Positions 1 through 9,656 of a stretch of 64,000 nt of DNA are shown piece after piece (position 1 is the stretch's first letter; the number at the start of each line of letters is the position of its first letter). The position numbers and the translations under genes were made by a program. The notes under the pieces were generated by a model. It made no database searches. It had not been told where the DNA came from and saw only the letters and a list, made by a program, of their open reading frames with translations. The stretch lies in assembly GCA_021014325.1 (NCBI GenBank), contig CM037463.1, positions 10,981,001 to 11,045,000 of the forward strand. The letters run 5' to 3'. Source of the DNA: Plazaster borealis. Taxonomy: Eukaryota > Echinodermata > Asteroidea > Forcipulatida > Labidiasteridae.

Positions 1-1010
1 TATGGCAACGAATACGGTTAGACCCCTTGCATTGGCCGCCATCGCTGATGAAACGCACACGCATGAAAGATTTCATTGGCTGAGAGTCGTGCGCACGTTT
101 CCATTGTTTTTCAACAAAGATGGCGGCCAATGCAAAAATGGCGGTCTGAACTTTGAAGACTCGTGTTGTCGTGGTGTACGGTGCGCAAGATTTTTTTCCT
201 ATGAACTTGTTGTCCCCCATAGGGCGAACTGTGTACAAACTTCTTTTGATAGCGCCCTCTTTTGAATCATCCTCCTCCAGCCCATGTTAATTTCCAGTAT
301 AGGGACAAAACGTTCGTATGAAAACAATCCGGCGTCCGGTGCAACCTCAATTCATTAAAACCCTTAATAAATGGCTGGTAAAACTAAGCCATGGCACATG
401 TTAATTATTTCACTGTTTTCTCCACAGTGCAATGCCCTGGGAGTCAAAGTCCTTGATATCCTAGATATAGACTGGAATATTCCACTAATATGGGTCGGGT
501 CCCAGAGTTTGGTGTTTTATGTTGTTTGTTTCTTGTTTTTTTTAGGTGCTGAAATTTGTTCACTCAAGGTCTGAACCCTCTGATAAAGTGGAGCCATCTT
601 CTTTGTAGCAGGCTTCCATACGTCTTGCTGACAGCTTGTGCTATTTTCTGTGGTTGCCAACACCCCTCCCCTACCAATAAAACTTTATGGCTCACTGGTG
701 GTGCCAGTACCTAGAACAACCTTCCCGGATTTGTGTAATTCTATGGGGTTACTCCCTCACTTAAGCGACGCTTTGTGTGTTTCCCCACGTCGTGAAGAGG
801 GGCGTAACGATCAATTGATAATGCCCCGAGTAAAAAGATGTGCTGCGCTTGGTACGGTACTTTAGCAAAGTTGAACTGCAATTCTCGGTACTCAACATAA
901 AGGAAAACTTTTACCGAGATTGTCCATCCATTTGTTTGTTTGTTTATTTTGGGTGATTGGAACTACATTCTAAAATGTAAAAGCTATTTCACTTGTTCCC
1001 CAATACCCAG
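1..1010. other. Non-coding DNA upstream of the EGF exon
   Basis: No recognisable exon. Open frames here are short and lack protein-family motifs. It holds one copy of repeat H (211-307). It is presumably intronic or 5' sequence of the EGF gene, because the exon at 1011 begins in the middle of an EGF domain. Confidence 0.5.
211..307 (+). repeat. Repeat H copy 3, short terminal-inverted-repeat element
   Basis: Begins TGTCCCCCATA and ends TATAGGGACA, an imperfect inverted pair. The core, containing GATAGCGCCCTCTTTTGAAT, recurs at about 20570 and, inverted, at about 22090, where it is flanked by 'acagaatctccggggg'. It is probably a short non-autonomous DNA transposon; no coding capacity is visible. 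Confidence 0.55.
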
Positions 1011-1480
1011 GATTGGACTGTAACGTGGATATAGATGACTGTGCGTCGGCCCCTTGTAAAAACGGGGCCACTTGTAGTGACTTTGTCGGTTCCTTCAAAT
1101 GCTCTTGTGTACCTGGCTTCGAGGGAAAGGATTGTAGCATTGACATTGATGAATGCTTGAGCTCCCAATGTCACAACGGCGGCACCTGCACAGATGGAAT
1201 TGATTTGTTCAACTGTTTGTGTTCATCAGGTTTCGACGGTAGCCAATGTGAAATAAATATCGATGAATGTGAATCAAGTCCTTGCCATAACAGTGCCACG
1301 TGTTTAGATGACGTAGATAGCTTCACCTGCTATTGTCCAATTGGATTCGATGGCACTTTATGCCAAAATGAGATCAACGAATGCGAGTCCAATCCCTGCC
1401 TTAACAATGCTACGTGCCTTGATCTCGTTGGTTACTTCCAGTGTGTGTGTTCTGAAGGACATTATGGAAAACTGTGCGAG
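1011..1480 (+). CDS. Internal exon with four EGF-like (calcium-binding) domains
   Basis: The exon runs from a CAG acceptor (before 1011) to a GAG|GTAAGA donor (1481). The acceptor phase is 1, the first two bases completing a glycine codon. It encodes the end of one EGF domain and four complete EGF repeats of about 38 residues, each with six cysteines. The inter-repeat signature DIDDC, DIDEC, NIDEC or EINEC, plus the C-x-(D/N)-x4-(F/Y)-x-C-x-C pattern, marks calcium-binding EGF domains. In family terms this fits Notch, fibropellin, crumbs or similar extracellular or matrix proteins acting in adhesion or signalling; one exon cannot decide which. The donor is in phase 0, whereas EGF exons are usually phase 1 at both ends. 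No flanking EGF exon was found before the N gap. Confidence 0.85.
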
Positions 1481-1718
1481 GTAAGAATGTTGCAATCGAA
1501 CTCCTGTGTCGTTTCACTGCATGCTACTAAGACTTTTGTTTCCATGTCAAGATTTTGTCCTGAAAATTGTCAACCTATATGTTTTTTATGTGTGTAGACA
1601 CGGGAAGTGGGCCGGCCCTCCAATTGAAAAAGACGAGCATTCACCAAAATACCACACGCAAAATCACTAAGACATCTAAAATATGGAAAGAAAATATAGA
1701 AAGATCTCCTGAACTTGA

Positions 1719-2082
1719 CTTAAAGGTATTATACAGGATTGGTAGAGCTAACAAAACAGTCGCAAACAAAATTCATGTTTTGTGTGATTAATCATTATAT
1801 ATGAAATAACAAACCTGTGAAAATTTGAGCTCAATTGGTCATCGAGGTCACGAGAACATAGTGAAAAGAGACCCTATGTTTTTTCTGTTTTTCAAACATC
1901 GAGTTTATTATCACGCGTGATAAAAACTATTGTTTTACTCATTTCTCAGAAACGATAGCTTTTTAGGCAGAAATACTTTAAGGAACCCTTTCTACCATTA
2001 CCTACTTTAAATCATGTAAGTTATGTGTGAATCTGTGAACATTTGTGTTTTTCGATCTTACCAATAGTGTACAGGCCTTTAA
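1719..2082 (+). mobile_element. TTAA foldback element, family B (copy 2)
   Basis: Starts TTAAAGGTATTATACAGGAT and ends with TACCAATAGTGTACAGGCCTTTAA-type sequence, so the ends are inverted repeats flanked by TTAA. The interior closely matches the copy at 16414-16766, including the TTATCACGCGTGATAA palindrome. About 360 bp with no ORF: a MITE. Confidence 0.8.
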
Positions 2083-2500
2083 TTTTAATCCGCCATTCAA
2101 AAGCACACAATACAAATACTGAAATAGCAGTAGCACAGCAGAGTGACTTATGTAAAGGGCGAAAGGTCAACACGAGGCTGCATATTTACATACACAAGTT
2201 TACAATACCCGATTCAAGTAGCCCTAAAAATGACAATATTTTTCTGATAAAAACAATACTCACAGAGAGCTCTATGACATTATCCGTCCCAAATAAATAG
2301 TATTTGGAACATTGCAAGAGACATATCGTCGGCGTTTTCACGAAGTGGCGAATCCGTGCAAAATTTTGTTTTACAGCATTTTGGTTTTTTGCATTTTTAA
2401 AAATGTATTTGGTGTCCTTAACAATTCTGCAAAGTTTCAAGTCTTGAAAGCGTATAGTTTTTTAATTACGTTAATTGCATAAACGGCGAATCAGTCAGCT

Positions 2501-3000
2501 NNNNNNNNNNNNNNNNNNNNNNNNNNNNNNNNNNNNNNNNNNNNNNNNNNNNNNNNNNNNNNNNNNNNNNNNNNNNNNNNNNNNNNNNNNNNNNNNNNNN
2601 NNNNNNNNNNNNNNNNNNNNNNNNNNNNNNNNNNNNNNNNNNNNNNNNNNNNNNNNNNNNNNNNNNNNNNNNNNNNNNNNNNNNNNNNNNNNNNNNNNNN
2701 NNNNNNNNNNNNNNNNNNNNNNNNNNNNNNNNNNNNNNNNNNNNNNNNNNNNNNNNNNNNNNNNNNNNNNNNNNNNNNNNNNNNNNNNNNNNNNNNNNNN
2801 NNNNNNNNNNNNNNNNNNNNNNNNNNNNNNNNNNNNNNNNNNNNNNNNNNNNNNNNNNNNNNNNNNNNNNNNNNNNNNNNNNNNNNNNNNNNNNNNNNNN
2901 NNNNNNNNNNNNNNNNNNNNNNNNNNNNNNNNNNNNNNNNNNNNNNNNNNNNNNNNNNNNNNNNNNNNNNNNNNNNNNNNNNNNNNNNNNNNNNNNNNNN
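2501..3000. other. Assembly gap of exactly 500 N
   Basis: An unbroken run of N whose round length suggests a placeholder, not a measured gap. Reading frames across it are meaningless. Missing EGF exons or UBP1 C-terminal exons could lie here. Confidence 0.99.
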
Positions 3001-3050
3001 AGATTGCCTGGAACTGGTTGCCTGTAAATTGCCTCGTGTGACATGGGCCT
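3001..3050 (+). repeat. Repeat X at the gap edge
   Basis: The sequence around TGGAACTGGTTGCCTGTAAA recurs inverted at 30455-30515, so the gap ends inside a dispersed repeat, which probably explains the failed assembly. Confidence 0.6.
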
Positions 3051-3368
3051 AAGATTGCGGCGTAATGACATCACTGCATAAGGTCCACAAAAAGATCGAA
3101 GCCAGAAGCAATGCATGTTTTCCATGCAATATTTTTTACACGATTCCCTAGAGTTCCTAAAAACATGGCGACAAACCCTGAATGCACTCCCACAAAAGCA
3201 TTCCAAGGAAACTTTGAGCAAACTATCATGTCAGGAGACACCATACTTTTATTAGCACTGAATACTTATAAACTGTGCTCTGTTTGTTCCGATCCCCGCT
3301 CAAGTCAAGTGCAATAAAAGGCATTTATTACGTGCTTTTAAACTACGATGAAAACCTCACATGTTAGT

Positions 3369-3682
3369 TTAACCCTTTAGAGACCATTCATTTCTGTATA
3401 ATCCTCACCAAACGCCCAGAAATGGTTTTATTGTTGATTTTTTGAAATAACTTTTTTCTTGCAAAAATGTCTGAAAAAATAATGTCAATCAGAAATTTTT
3501 TCCCCACAAACATAGATACTGTGTTAACATGGGAAACAATGGAAAATATAAATTAAGGTCACAACCTTTACTTTGACCTTATTTGGTTGAGTGGGAGTAG
3601 GTCAGATCTTGCAGCCATTTGTGGCCGCTATGAGAATTTTGGTAGAAGCCGTTTGCCGTCGCTGTGGTCTCTTAAGGGTTAA
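3369..3682 (+). mobile_element. piggyBac-like MITE S1
   Basis: TTAACCCTTTAGAGACC at the left is the inverse of GGTCTCTTAAGGGTTAA at the right, about 314 bp apart. TTAA target sites with CCCTT termini are typical of the piggyBac superfamily. No ORF. Similar ends occur at 49202-49408 and 50695-51021. Confidence 0.75.
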
Positions 3683-4075
3683 TGATGGGTTTCTTGAAAA
3701 CTAAATGATGGAAATGGATTAAAAGTGTTGTACAAACCATTTCAAAACATGATGACCGGTGTGAAAAAACAATGAATCTTAATCATGGAAATAAACACAG
3801 GCCCTTGGTTATCTGAAATGTCGCACTACGGTTAAAACCCAGTGGTGCATGACCTGGAAATAACCTCAACCCCTTGTCATTAAATCACAATATGGATTAA
3901 AAGCTCACAGTGTTCGTTGATGAGTGATTGGACATTAAAGGACTTCTTATTAACCACTCTAGCTCTACTGGACTCTGAAAATTAAAAAAATAACATCTAA
4001 TAACATCTAAATACAGACTAATCTGGTGACCAATATTTTCTGCCATTACTGCGGTGGTAACACCCTTGGAATCTA

Positions 4076-4597
4076 AGGGTGCGTTCGATAAGCTTCCCCG
4101 GGTCGACCCAGATCTCTCCCTGTTGCGTTCGAATAGCTTTGACGTCATTCTCGGGTCAGCCCGAAGTGCCCTGCTTATTGAGCTGGTCACTTGGGGCTGA
4201 CCGAGGTGCATGACGTCACAACGAAAAACTTTTGAATGGCCACCATTTTTATTGTTATTCAGCGGGACACTTTCAGTGAGTTTGACACACATTTTCACCC
4301 TTAAAACAGCGACTTTGTGAGCATTAAGTATTTTTATATTAGAGGACGAGAACTTGTGTATCAATCTAGGCTTGACAATAATTTAACGTTGCAGTTTTAA
4401 ATTGAGAATAATTATTTTAGAAACTTTTCGTGAATCCACGGACGTAATGCACAACATGAAATTAGTTCCGGGTCGGCTGTCCTAAGATGCATTGGTGTGA
4501 ATGCTGGGGGAAGTTGGCGTTCGATTAGCTCATGGCAGGGGCTGACCCGGATGAAGACACAGGGGTCGACCCGGGGAAGCGTATCGAACCCACCCTA
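4076..4597 (+). mobile_element. Inverted-repeat element K
   Basis: The left end AGGGTGCGTTCGATAAGC followed by ttccccgggtcgaccc is the inverse of the right end gggtcgacccggggaagc followed by gtatcgaacccaccct. Both halves also carry further copies of 'gcgttcga(a/t)tagct' and 'gggtcagcccg'. About 520 bp, non-coding, a MITE of unassigned superfamily. Confidence 0.75.
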
Positions 4598-5445
4598 AGT
4601 TAAACATGTCATCGAATGTTGGAGCTTGGGATCACTTTATGAAAGGGTGACACCACAGCAATGGCAGAAAAAAACAGTTGTCATTCAAATAGTCCACAAT
4701 AATTACAAATGTCATACAAATGCTATGCCAAGTCTTCAGACAAGCAGTGTTATAAATAGATAGTTTCCGATAGACGCCATCTTTACAGGCAACTTGGATT
4801 TTGGCTTTTGGCTGCGTCAAGGGTTCTAGTTTTTCTAAAGCAGCCAAGTGGTTCACTAACCAATCACTCAAGGAGTTTGATGGAACTCCCACGTGCCGCA
4901 CATGGTAATTACGCTTAACGCATAGTTTTGCATTCAAAAAGCAACTACATGTATCATCGCCTATAGCATAGAGATAGCTGACTTTACACTGTGTGACAAC
5001 AAGTGGGAACTATCTATTAAGTCTGAATAGATCTTATGCAAATGACGCCACTTTGAGTAGGGCGCCCTCACCTAGTGGTCAAAATGAGGTTATTCATTGG
5101 CCAAATCTATGCATCGCACGTATACAATCTGTGCAATGCTTCATCATTGTTTCATTATCGTTTTACCCCTAAGATGGCGGCTGGATTACGTTAAAGCATA
5201 AGGTCTATTGTGCATCTTTGACTTTGGCTTAAGTTGAGGTCTTTGTAATGGCATACTTACAACTTTGCCAAACACTAATTCCAAGCAAAAGCCAAAGGCA
5301 TTTTTTGTCAACACCTTTGTTACAATCACCAGTCTCAAGAAAGTGATTATCCATCTCCTGTATTCCCCCATATACAAACTAAATTGAGATTAACGAAGGC
5401 GTGTGTCTAACTCGCTAATCTGAGAAAAATTATTGCGAAAAAGCT

Positions 5446-5638
5446 GGGCCCAATTTCATAAATCATGTAAGCAAAAAAACTTGCTAAGCACAGAAAACTC
5501 TTGCTTAAGAAAAGTAGGTTACCAGCCAAAATACTATACAGTTACTATTGCTGTGACTGGTACCCAACTCATTTCTTGCTTAACAAAGAAATTTGCTGAG
5601 CAGAATTTTCTGCTAAACAGCTTTATGAAATTGGGCCC
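5446..5638 (+). mobile_element. Palindromic element G, full-length copy 1
   Basis: Begins GGGCCCAATTTCATAAA and ends TTTATGAAATTGGGCCC, near-perfect inverted ends about 193 bp apart, with an interior of alternating 'gcttaagca' and 'ggtaaccagccaaa' motifs. Other copies lie at 15779, 15923, 18198, 34990, 36310, 39731 and 42351. Confidence 0.8.
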
Positions 5639-5805
5639 TGGCACACACTTCATGCAGACCCAAAGGCAGATATAATGCTGGACAAGCTTGTGCGAAGCTT
5701 TCATGCAACTTGCTGAACTCAAAGAATTGTCTTTGTTTTTACTCTCATAAGTATGCACCAGTCTTCAGAGTAAAGGACTGTGCAGAAGTTATAACAAACA
5801 ACATC

Positions 5806-6560
5806 AGGGTTCTCCCCAGGTTTTTTCAAAACTGTGGGGCATTCTTAGCAAAAAATTTGGGATGTTTTGCCGAAGCGCGCTGAATTGAAACAAGGTCTTC
5901 GGAATGTTTTCTACTTGGTGTTTTTCTTGGTTTTTACAGCCATACTGTACAATCTTTTTGACTTTCACATGTATCTAGCTCGCATTACTAAAAACAGTCA
6001 CTCCAACCAACAATCCCGGCATCAAACTCTCCGCCCGCCCCCCTTTTTCGCTCCCTGTCAATGTTGGCTTTCATTGTGCTGTCTGCCCTCCTGGTAACAA
6101 CATTTGGACGGGGAGCAGGGGGACCGGGATTCTAGCCGATAATCACAGTGCATGTATGCCATCATAACCAGCCATGACTTTGGCTATGGCAGAGGCTTCC
6201 ATCTCCATCCACCATTTTGAAGCCCTGAGCGATTGGCGAAAAAGTTTCACACAAGGCAGAGATGCCAACATTGAATTCCCAAAAAGAGTAGCACCGCCGA
6301 GCACTTAAAACTTAAGTTGCAAGTCAGGCATAAAACTCACCGAGTCGTAAAAAGAGGAAAATTATGACATTTATGATATAAACTAATATTTTCAGCGAAA
6401 ATCACTTATTGCAAAGCGGCCTGCTCTAACAATTATGAATTGTATTCTCAGTCTTTAAAAAAAAAAAATTTAAAAATTTAAAAATTTGATTTTTTTATTT
6501 ATTTTTTTTATTTTTTTATCGGACCGCAATTTGCACTAGCTTGTGCATGAAGAGAACCCT
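5806..6560 (+). mobile_element. Inverted-end element J, copy 1
   Basis: Left end AGGGTTCTCCCCA is the inverse of the right end (GA)AGAGAACCCT. The first about 140 bp match the element at 7602-7916. The interior includes an A/T-rich tract near 6457-6520. No coding capacity is evident. Confidence 0.65.
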
Positions 6561-7437
6561 TTCCAACTAAATTTAACAAAATGCTGTAGTTTCTGTCCCA
6601 TTGTTTATTCAAATGAATAATGCTCACGTTTGCACAGCAAAATAGTAATAAAAAAAATACGTCACACCACCTGACCACAGCAGCAGGCCAGTCAAGTCTT
6701 CAAACGACTTCAGCAAGAGCAGTTTCGTCAATTGGCCTTTCCAACCAATTCCATTTCCACCCACTGCATTCTTATTTTTATCGTCAGTTTTCATCAGATC
6801 TTGGCCTCCATTGCGATCGATGAAATATTTTCTTGTTGTCACCTTTATTTTAGTTGATCGCTGCAGCGATCGCGATGTTTCAAACAAACTCTACGACGGC
6901 GCGCGCTGAACTTGCGAATTGCATTTCAGATAAAAGTTATCACAGGGTCTGTTTGCCGCCGCATCCCACAGTCGTAAAGCGTTAAAAAAAACTGCGGAAC
7001 CAGTCTCTACAAAAGCGACTGTAGAATGTATGCTGTACAAGGAGCCTTGCGGCTCAGTGTGTGCTCTGTGCTACGCGTGTGTCGGGTAGGCAAATCCTGA
7101 GTGCGATAGTTTATGGGATTGGTACCTCCTAAATAAGCACCAAAACGCGTCTGAATTCGGCGCCGCTCATCGCTTTTAACCACGCGGCAGCAGTCAACAA
7201 TCGTTATAGTTTTTTATTTTATAAATACTTTTAGTATTAGTTTTTATCATGATACATTGTTCGTAACTACATTTACACTGGGCGGCTTGTTTATCGTATT
7301 TATTTGAAGATTATCGTAGCGGCGTATTCACGGCTCAAAATCGTATTTTCTACGCCCAAATCGTGTATGTTGGCATCTCTGCACAAGGTATATCCACTAG
7401 GCCCAGCCCACTGAAGCAACTGCATAGCAATGACACT

Positions 7438-7510
7438 AGGGCCCAAATTCATAAAGCTTGTAAGCACACAAAGACTTGCTAAGCTCCAAAAAACTCTTGC
7501 TTAGTGCTAA
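7438..7510 (+). repeat. Partial copy of element G
   Basis: Matches the left half of the GGGCCC...CATAAAGCTTG family and then breaks off into unrelated sequence before element J2. Confidence 0.5.
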
Positions 7511-7601
7511 CTCTGAACCACCCCTTGGGTGAAAAGTAAGACACCAATACCCGCTTTGAAAATAAATGATTAAAAAAATTCCTGAACAGTGAAACAGTTT
7601 C

Positions 7602-7916
7602 AGGGTTCTCCCCAAGGTTTTTTCAAAACTGTGGGGCATTCTGGGCCGAAATTTTTGACGATTGGTCGAAGCGCACTGAATTGAAACAAGGTCCTCGGAA
7701 TGTTTTCTACTTGGTGTTTTTCTAGGTTTTCAAAGCCCTACTGTGCAATTTGGAGCATTTCATATGGTTGTCTTTTAATGTTTTTTGTAAAACTACCGTT
7801 TTGGGTTTTTTACGTATCGGCCGGTTTTTTTTGCGTATCGGCCGAAATTCTTGCGTATCGGCACGCAATTCTTGCGTATCGGCCCGTTACGCTAGCTTGT
7901 GCATGGGGAGAACCCT
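7602..7916 (+). mobile_element. Inverted-end element J, copy 2
   Basis: AGGGTTCTCCCCAAGG at the left and TGCATGGGGAGAACCCT at the right form inverted termini. It is a shorter relative of 5806-6560; the interior has been replaced by a degenerate short tandem array (7813-7890). Confidence 0.7.
7813..7890 (+). repeat. Short tandem array, about 20 bp unit
   Basis: Four imperfect repeats of (aattct)TGCGTATCGGCC inside element J2. The array stays open in two frames, giving apparent ORFs, but encodes only repetitive peptide. Confidence 0.75.
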
Positions 7917-8089
7917 GGTTTTGAGGTACTGAATTCCCATTTGCACTGTTCCTTGAGCGTACACCTACCTGTACCTTCCCATTGTTTTCCGTCAAACTCA
8001 GCTGTAAGTTTTGCTGTGAACAGAAATCAGTAAAAATAGATATACCAATTAGATGAGGCTGGGAAAACAATCTACCATTTCTTTACAGA

Positions 8090-8527
8090 GGGGCTCCAAG
8101 GTCAAATTTTCAGTCAGTTTTGTGATGCACTTATTTTCCGATAAATAGAGTCCTCATAAAAGTACCCAGCGTCACGTTAAAATGGTGTAAAATGGTATTT
8201 TATTTGATACTCTATCAGGGCGATATTTGAAACATGACGTCATCAGACGTTAAAAAACAGATGGGTCTATGTTTTTTGCACCATTCAAAAGGTCAAATTC
8301 AATGCTGTTTTGATTGAATAATGTCAAACTTCAGGAATAAACTAACAATTCTCTATGCAAAAATGTACAGACCATATATTAAAAATGTGACATCATCAAA
8401 TGTTTTTGGATTTCAACAAAAGTTGCACTTGAAGGGTATCAAACATAGTGGCATTTTACAGTTTTAACGTGAGGTTAGAGACGGACTTTATCTCTTGGAA
8501 AATGAGTGGATTTGACCTTGGAGCCCC
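8090..8527 (+). mobile_element. Inverted-repeat element N
   Basis: GGGGCTCCAAGGTCAAATT at the left is the inverse of the right end ATTTGACCTTGGAGCCCC, about 438 bp apart, and inner segments around ACGTTAAAA also mirror. Non-coding MITE. Confidence 0.8.
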
Positions 8528-8668
8528 ATTTTAATCCATTACATTGCATTATCCTTGGCATCATCATACGATCAGACCATCTTTTCATGCTGTTTGTATG
8601 TGTATTTATCAATGCGTGTGTGCGGTTGTGTACTGTTTTAATGGTACATGTACATTTGTGTACATTTA

Positions 8669-8815
8669 GGGCTCAAATTGGGGGAGGGGAATCCACAAGA
8701 CCACAGGGCTTGTAGCTAAAAATCATTACTGGACCACAAATGTTTTTACAAGAGCAGAATCAAAATGAGAAGAACAAAACTTCCTGACACAGTTTAACAT
8801 GCATTTAATTGTTTA
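8669..8815 (+). repeat. Dispersed repeat O, copy 1
   Basis: The stretch with 'gggcttgtagct', 'actggacc' and 'agaatcaaaatgaga' recurs in the same order at about 48030-48160. No ORF or terminal repeats seen. Confidence 0.5.
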
Positions 8816-9217
8816 TAGTTAGAAAGGGCTACTAAGATCCTTGTCCGTTATTTTGCCATGTATTTACCGCTACACTCACAAAGTTAATATTGGACAGGCC
8901 TGTCCAATATCATAAACTATTGGACTCTTGCAGTCATTGACACCATTTAAAAAAGACTATTTTAGCACACGAACACGAGTCCGCATTCAATGAGCAACGA
9001 TAACGCGAGCACGAAATCAATTGAAAATCATTTTAATCACTCTTCAAACTGCGATAATTTGTTTATACTGCTCAAAACTTGTATCCTTATTTGTTGCAAT
9101 AAATTATGAATTATATGGACAAAAATCACATGACAAGGATCCATGAGCGAGTTATATAAAACAAAATATTACATGCCTTTTGTTCACACAGTGTAGCAGA
9201 ACATAATCACTCAGTAA

Positions 9218-9275
9218 AATCTGGACTGTTCCATTTCATGGGGCTTCACCTCGTGAAATGGAATAGTCCAGATTT
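9218..9275. repeat. Hairpin-forming inverted repeat M1
   Basis: AATCTGGACTGTTCCATTTCA pairs with TGAAATGGAATAGTCCAGATT across a short loop. A diverged copy with the same outer context (AATCAC...GTGATT) lies at 56238-56322, so this is a small foldback element, not a terminator. Confidence 0.65.
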
Positions 9276-9545
9276 CATATCTTGATTATATTCCGTTACA
9301 TTGTACTCATATTCATCCAACATTTGTATCATATTCCCTCTTATTACAGGCTTAGTTTTGTTTAATCTGTGCTCTTCGGAATGGCTCTTTGTTCTACATC
9401 TCAGTATTAAGTAAGAGTGTCCGTGTGAGAAGAAACAGAAAGCCTGGTTTCACGCTCAAACATCCCGATAGGAAGAACTAGGTCAGACACACACTGGTGG
9501 CACATTTACCATGATGGGTTGAGGGTGGTTAGGCTTATATCTTAC

Positions 9546-9656
9546 CTCAGTGAGAACCGTACACTCATATGAGGGATGGTATTTCTCTTTTTCCGAGTCC
9601 GATATTCTTTCCATCTTGTCTCGGTCCGTCTTGTGCTTCCTGTCGGCTCCCTTGGG
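9546..9656 (-). CDS. UBP1: UBP1 exon F (PKGADRK...VLTE)
   Basis: 37 codons, phase 0 at both ends, between a tttcttacatgtgtccag acceptor and a GAG|GTAAGATA donor. It encodes the conserved basic stretch after the CP2 domain, with [17 protein letters not shown] and [10 protein letters not shown]. This is the last exon I could identify. Confidence 0.9.

Noticed and set aside
1599..1724. Possible second EGF-gene exon with a GACTTAAAG|GTATTAT donor
   Set aside because: The apparent donor is the TTAAAGGTATT left end of foldback element B2, and the phase does not match the exon at 1011-1480 (phase 0 splicing hits a stop within ten codons).
2466..3221. 251- and 188-codon frames across the N gap
   Set aside because: They exist only because N codons are read as open; no real sequence supports them.
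4632..4937. Minus-strand 101-codon frame with SLSDWLVNHLAALEKLEPL
   Set aside because: Considered as the missing SAM-like domain of UBP1, but it lacks the family's F-x-x-F and GADLL pattern and has no matching splice sites.
7969..8013. 45-bp phase-0 candidate exon on the minus strand (QNLQLSLTENNGKVQ), possibly the next UBP1 exon
   Set aside because: Splice sites look fair and phase fits, but the peptide matches no remembered UBP1/TFCP2 segment and it sits between repeats J2 and N.
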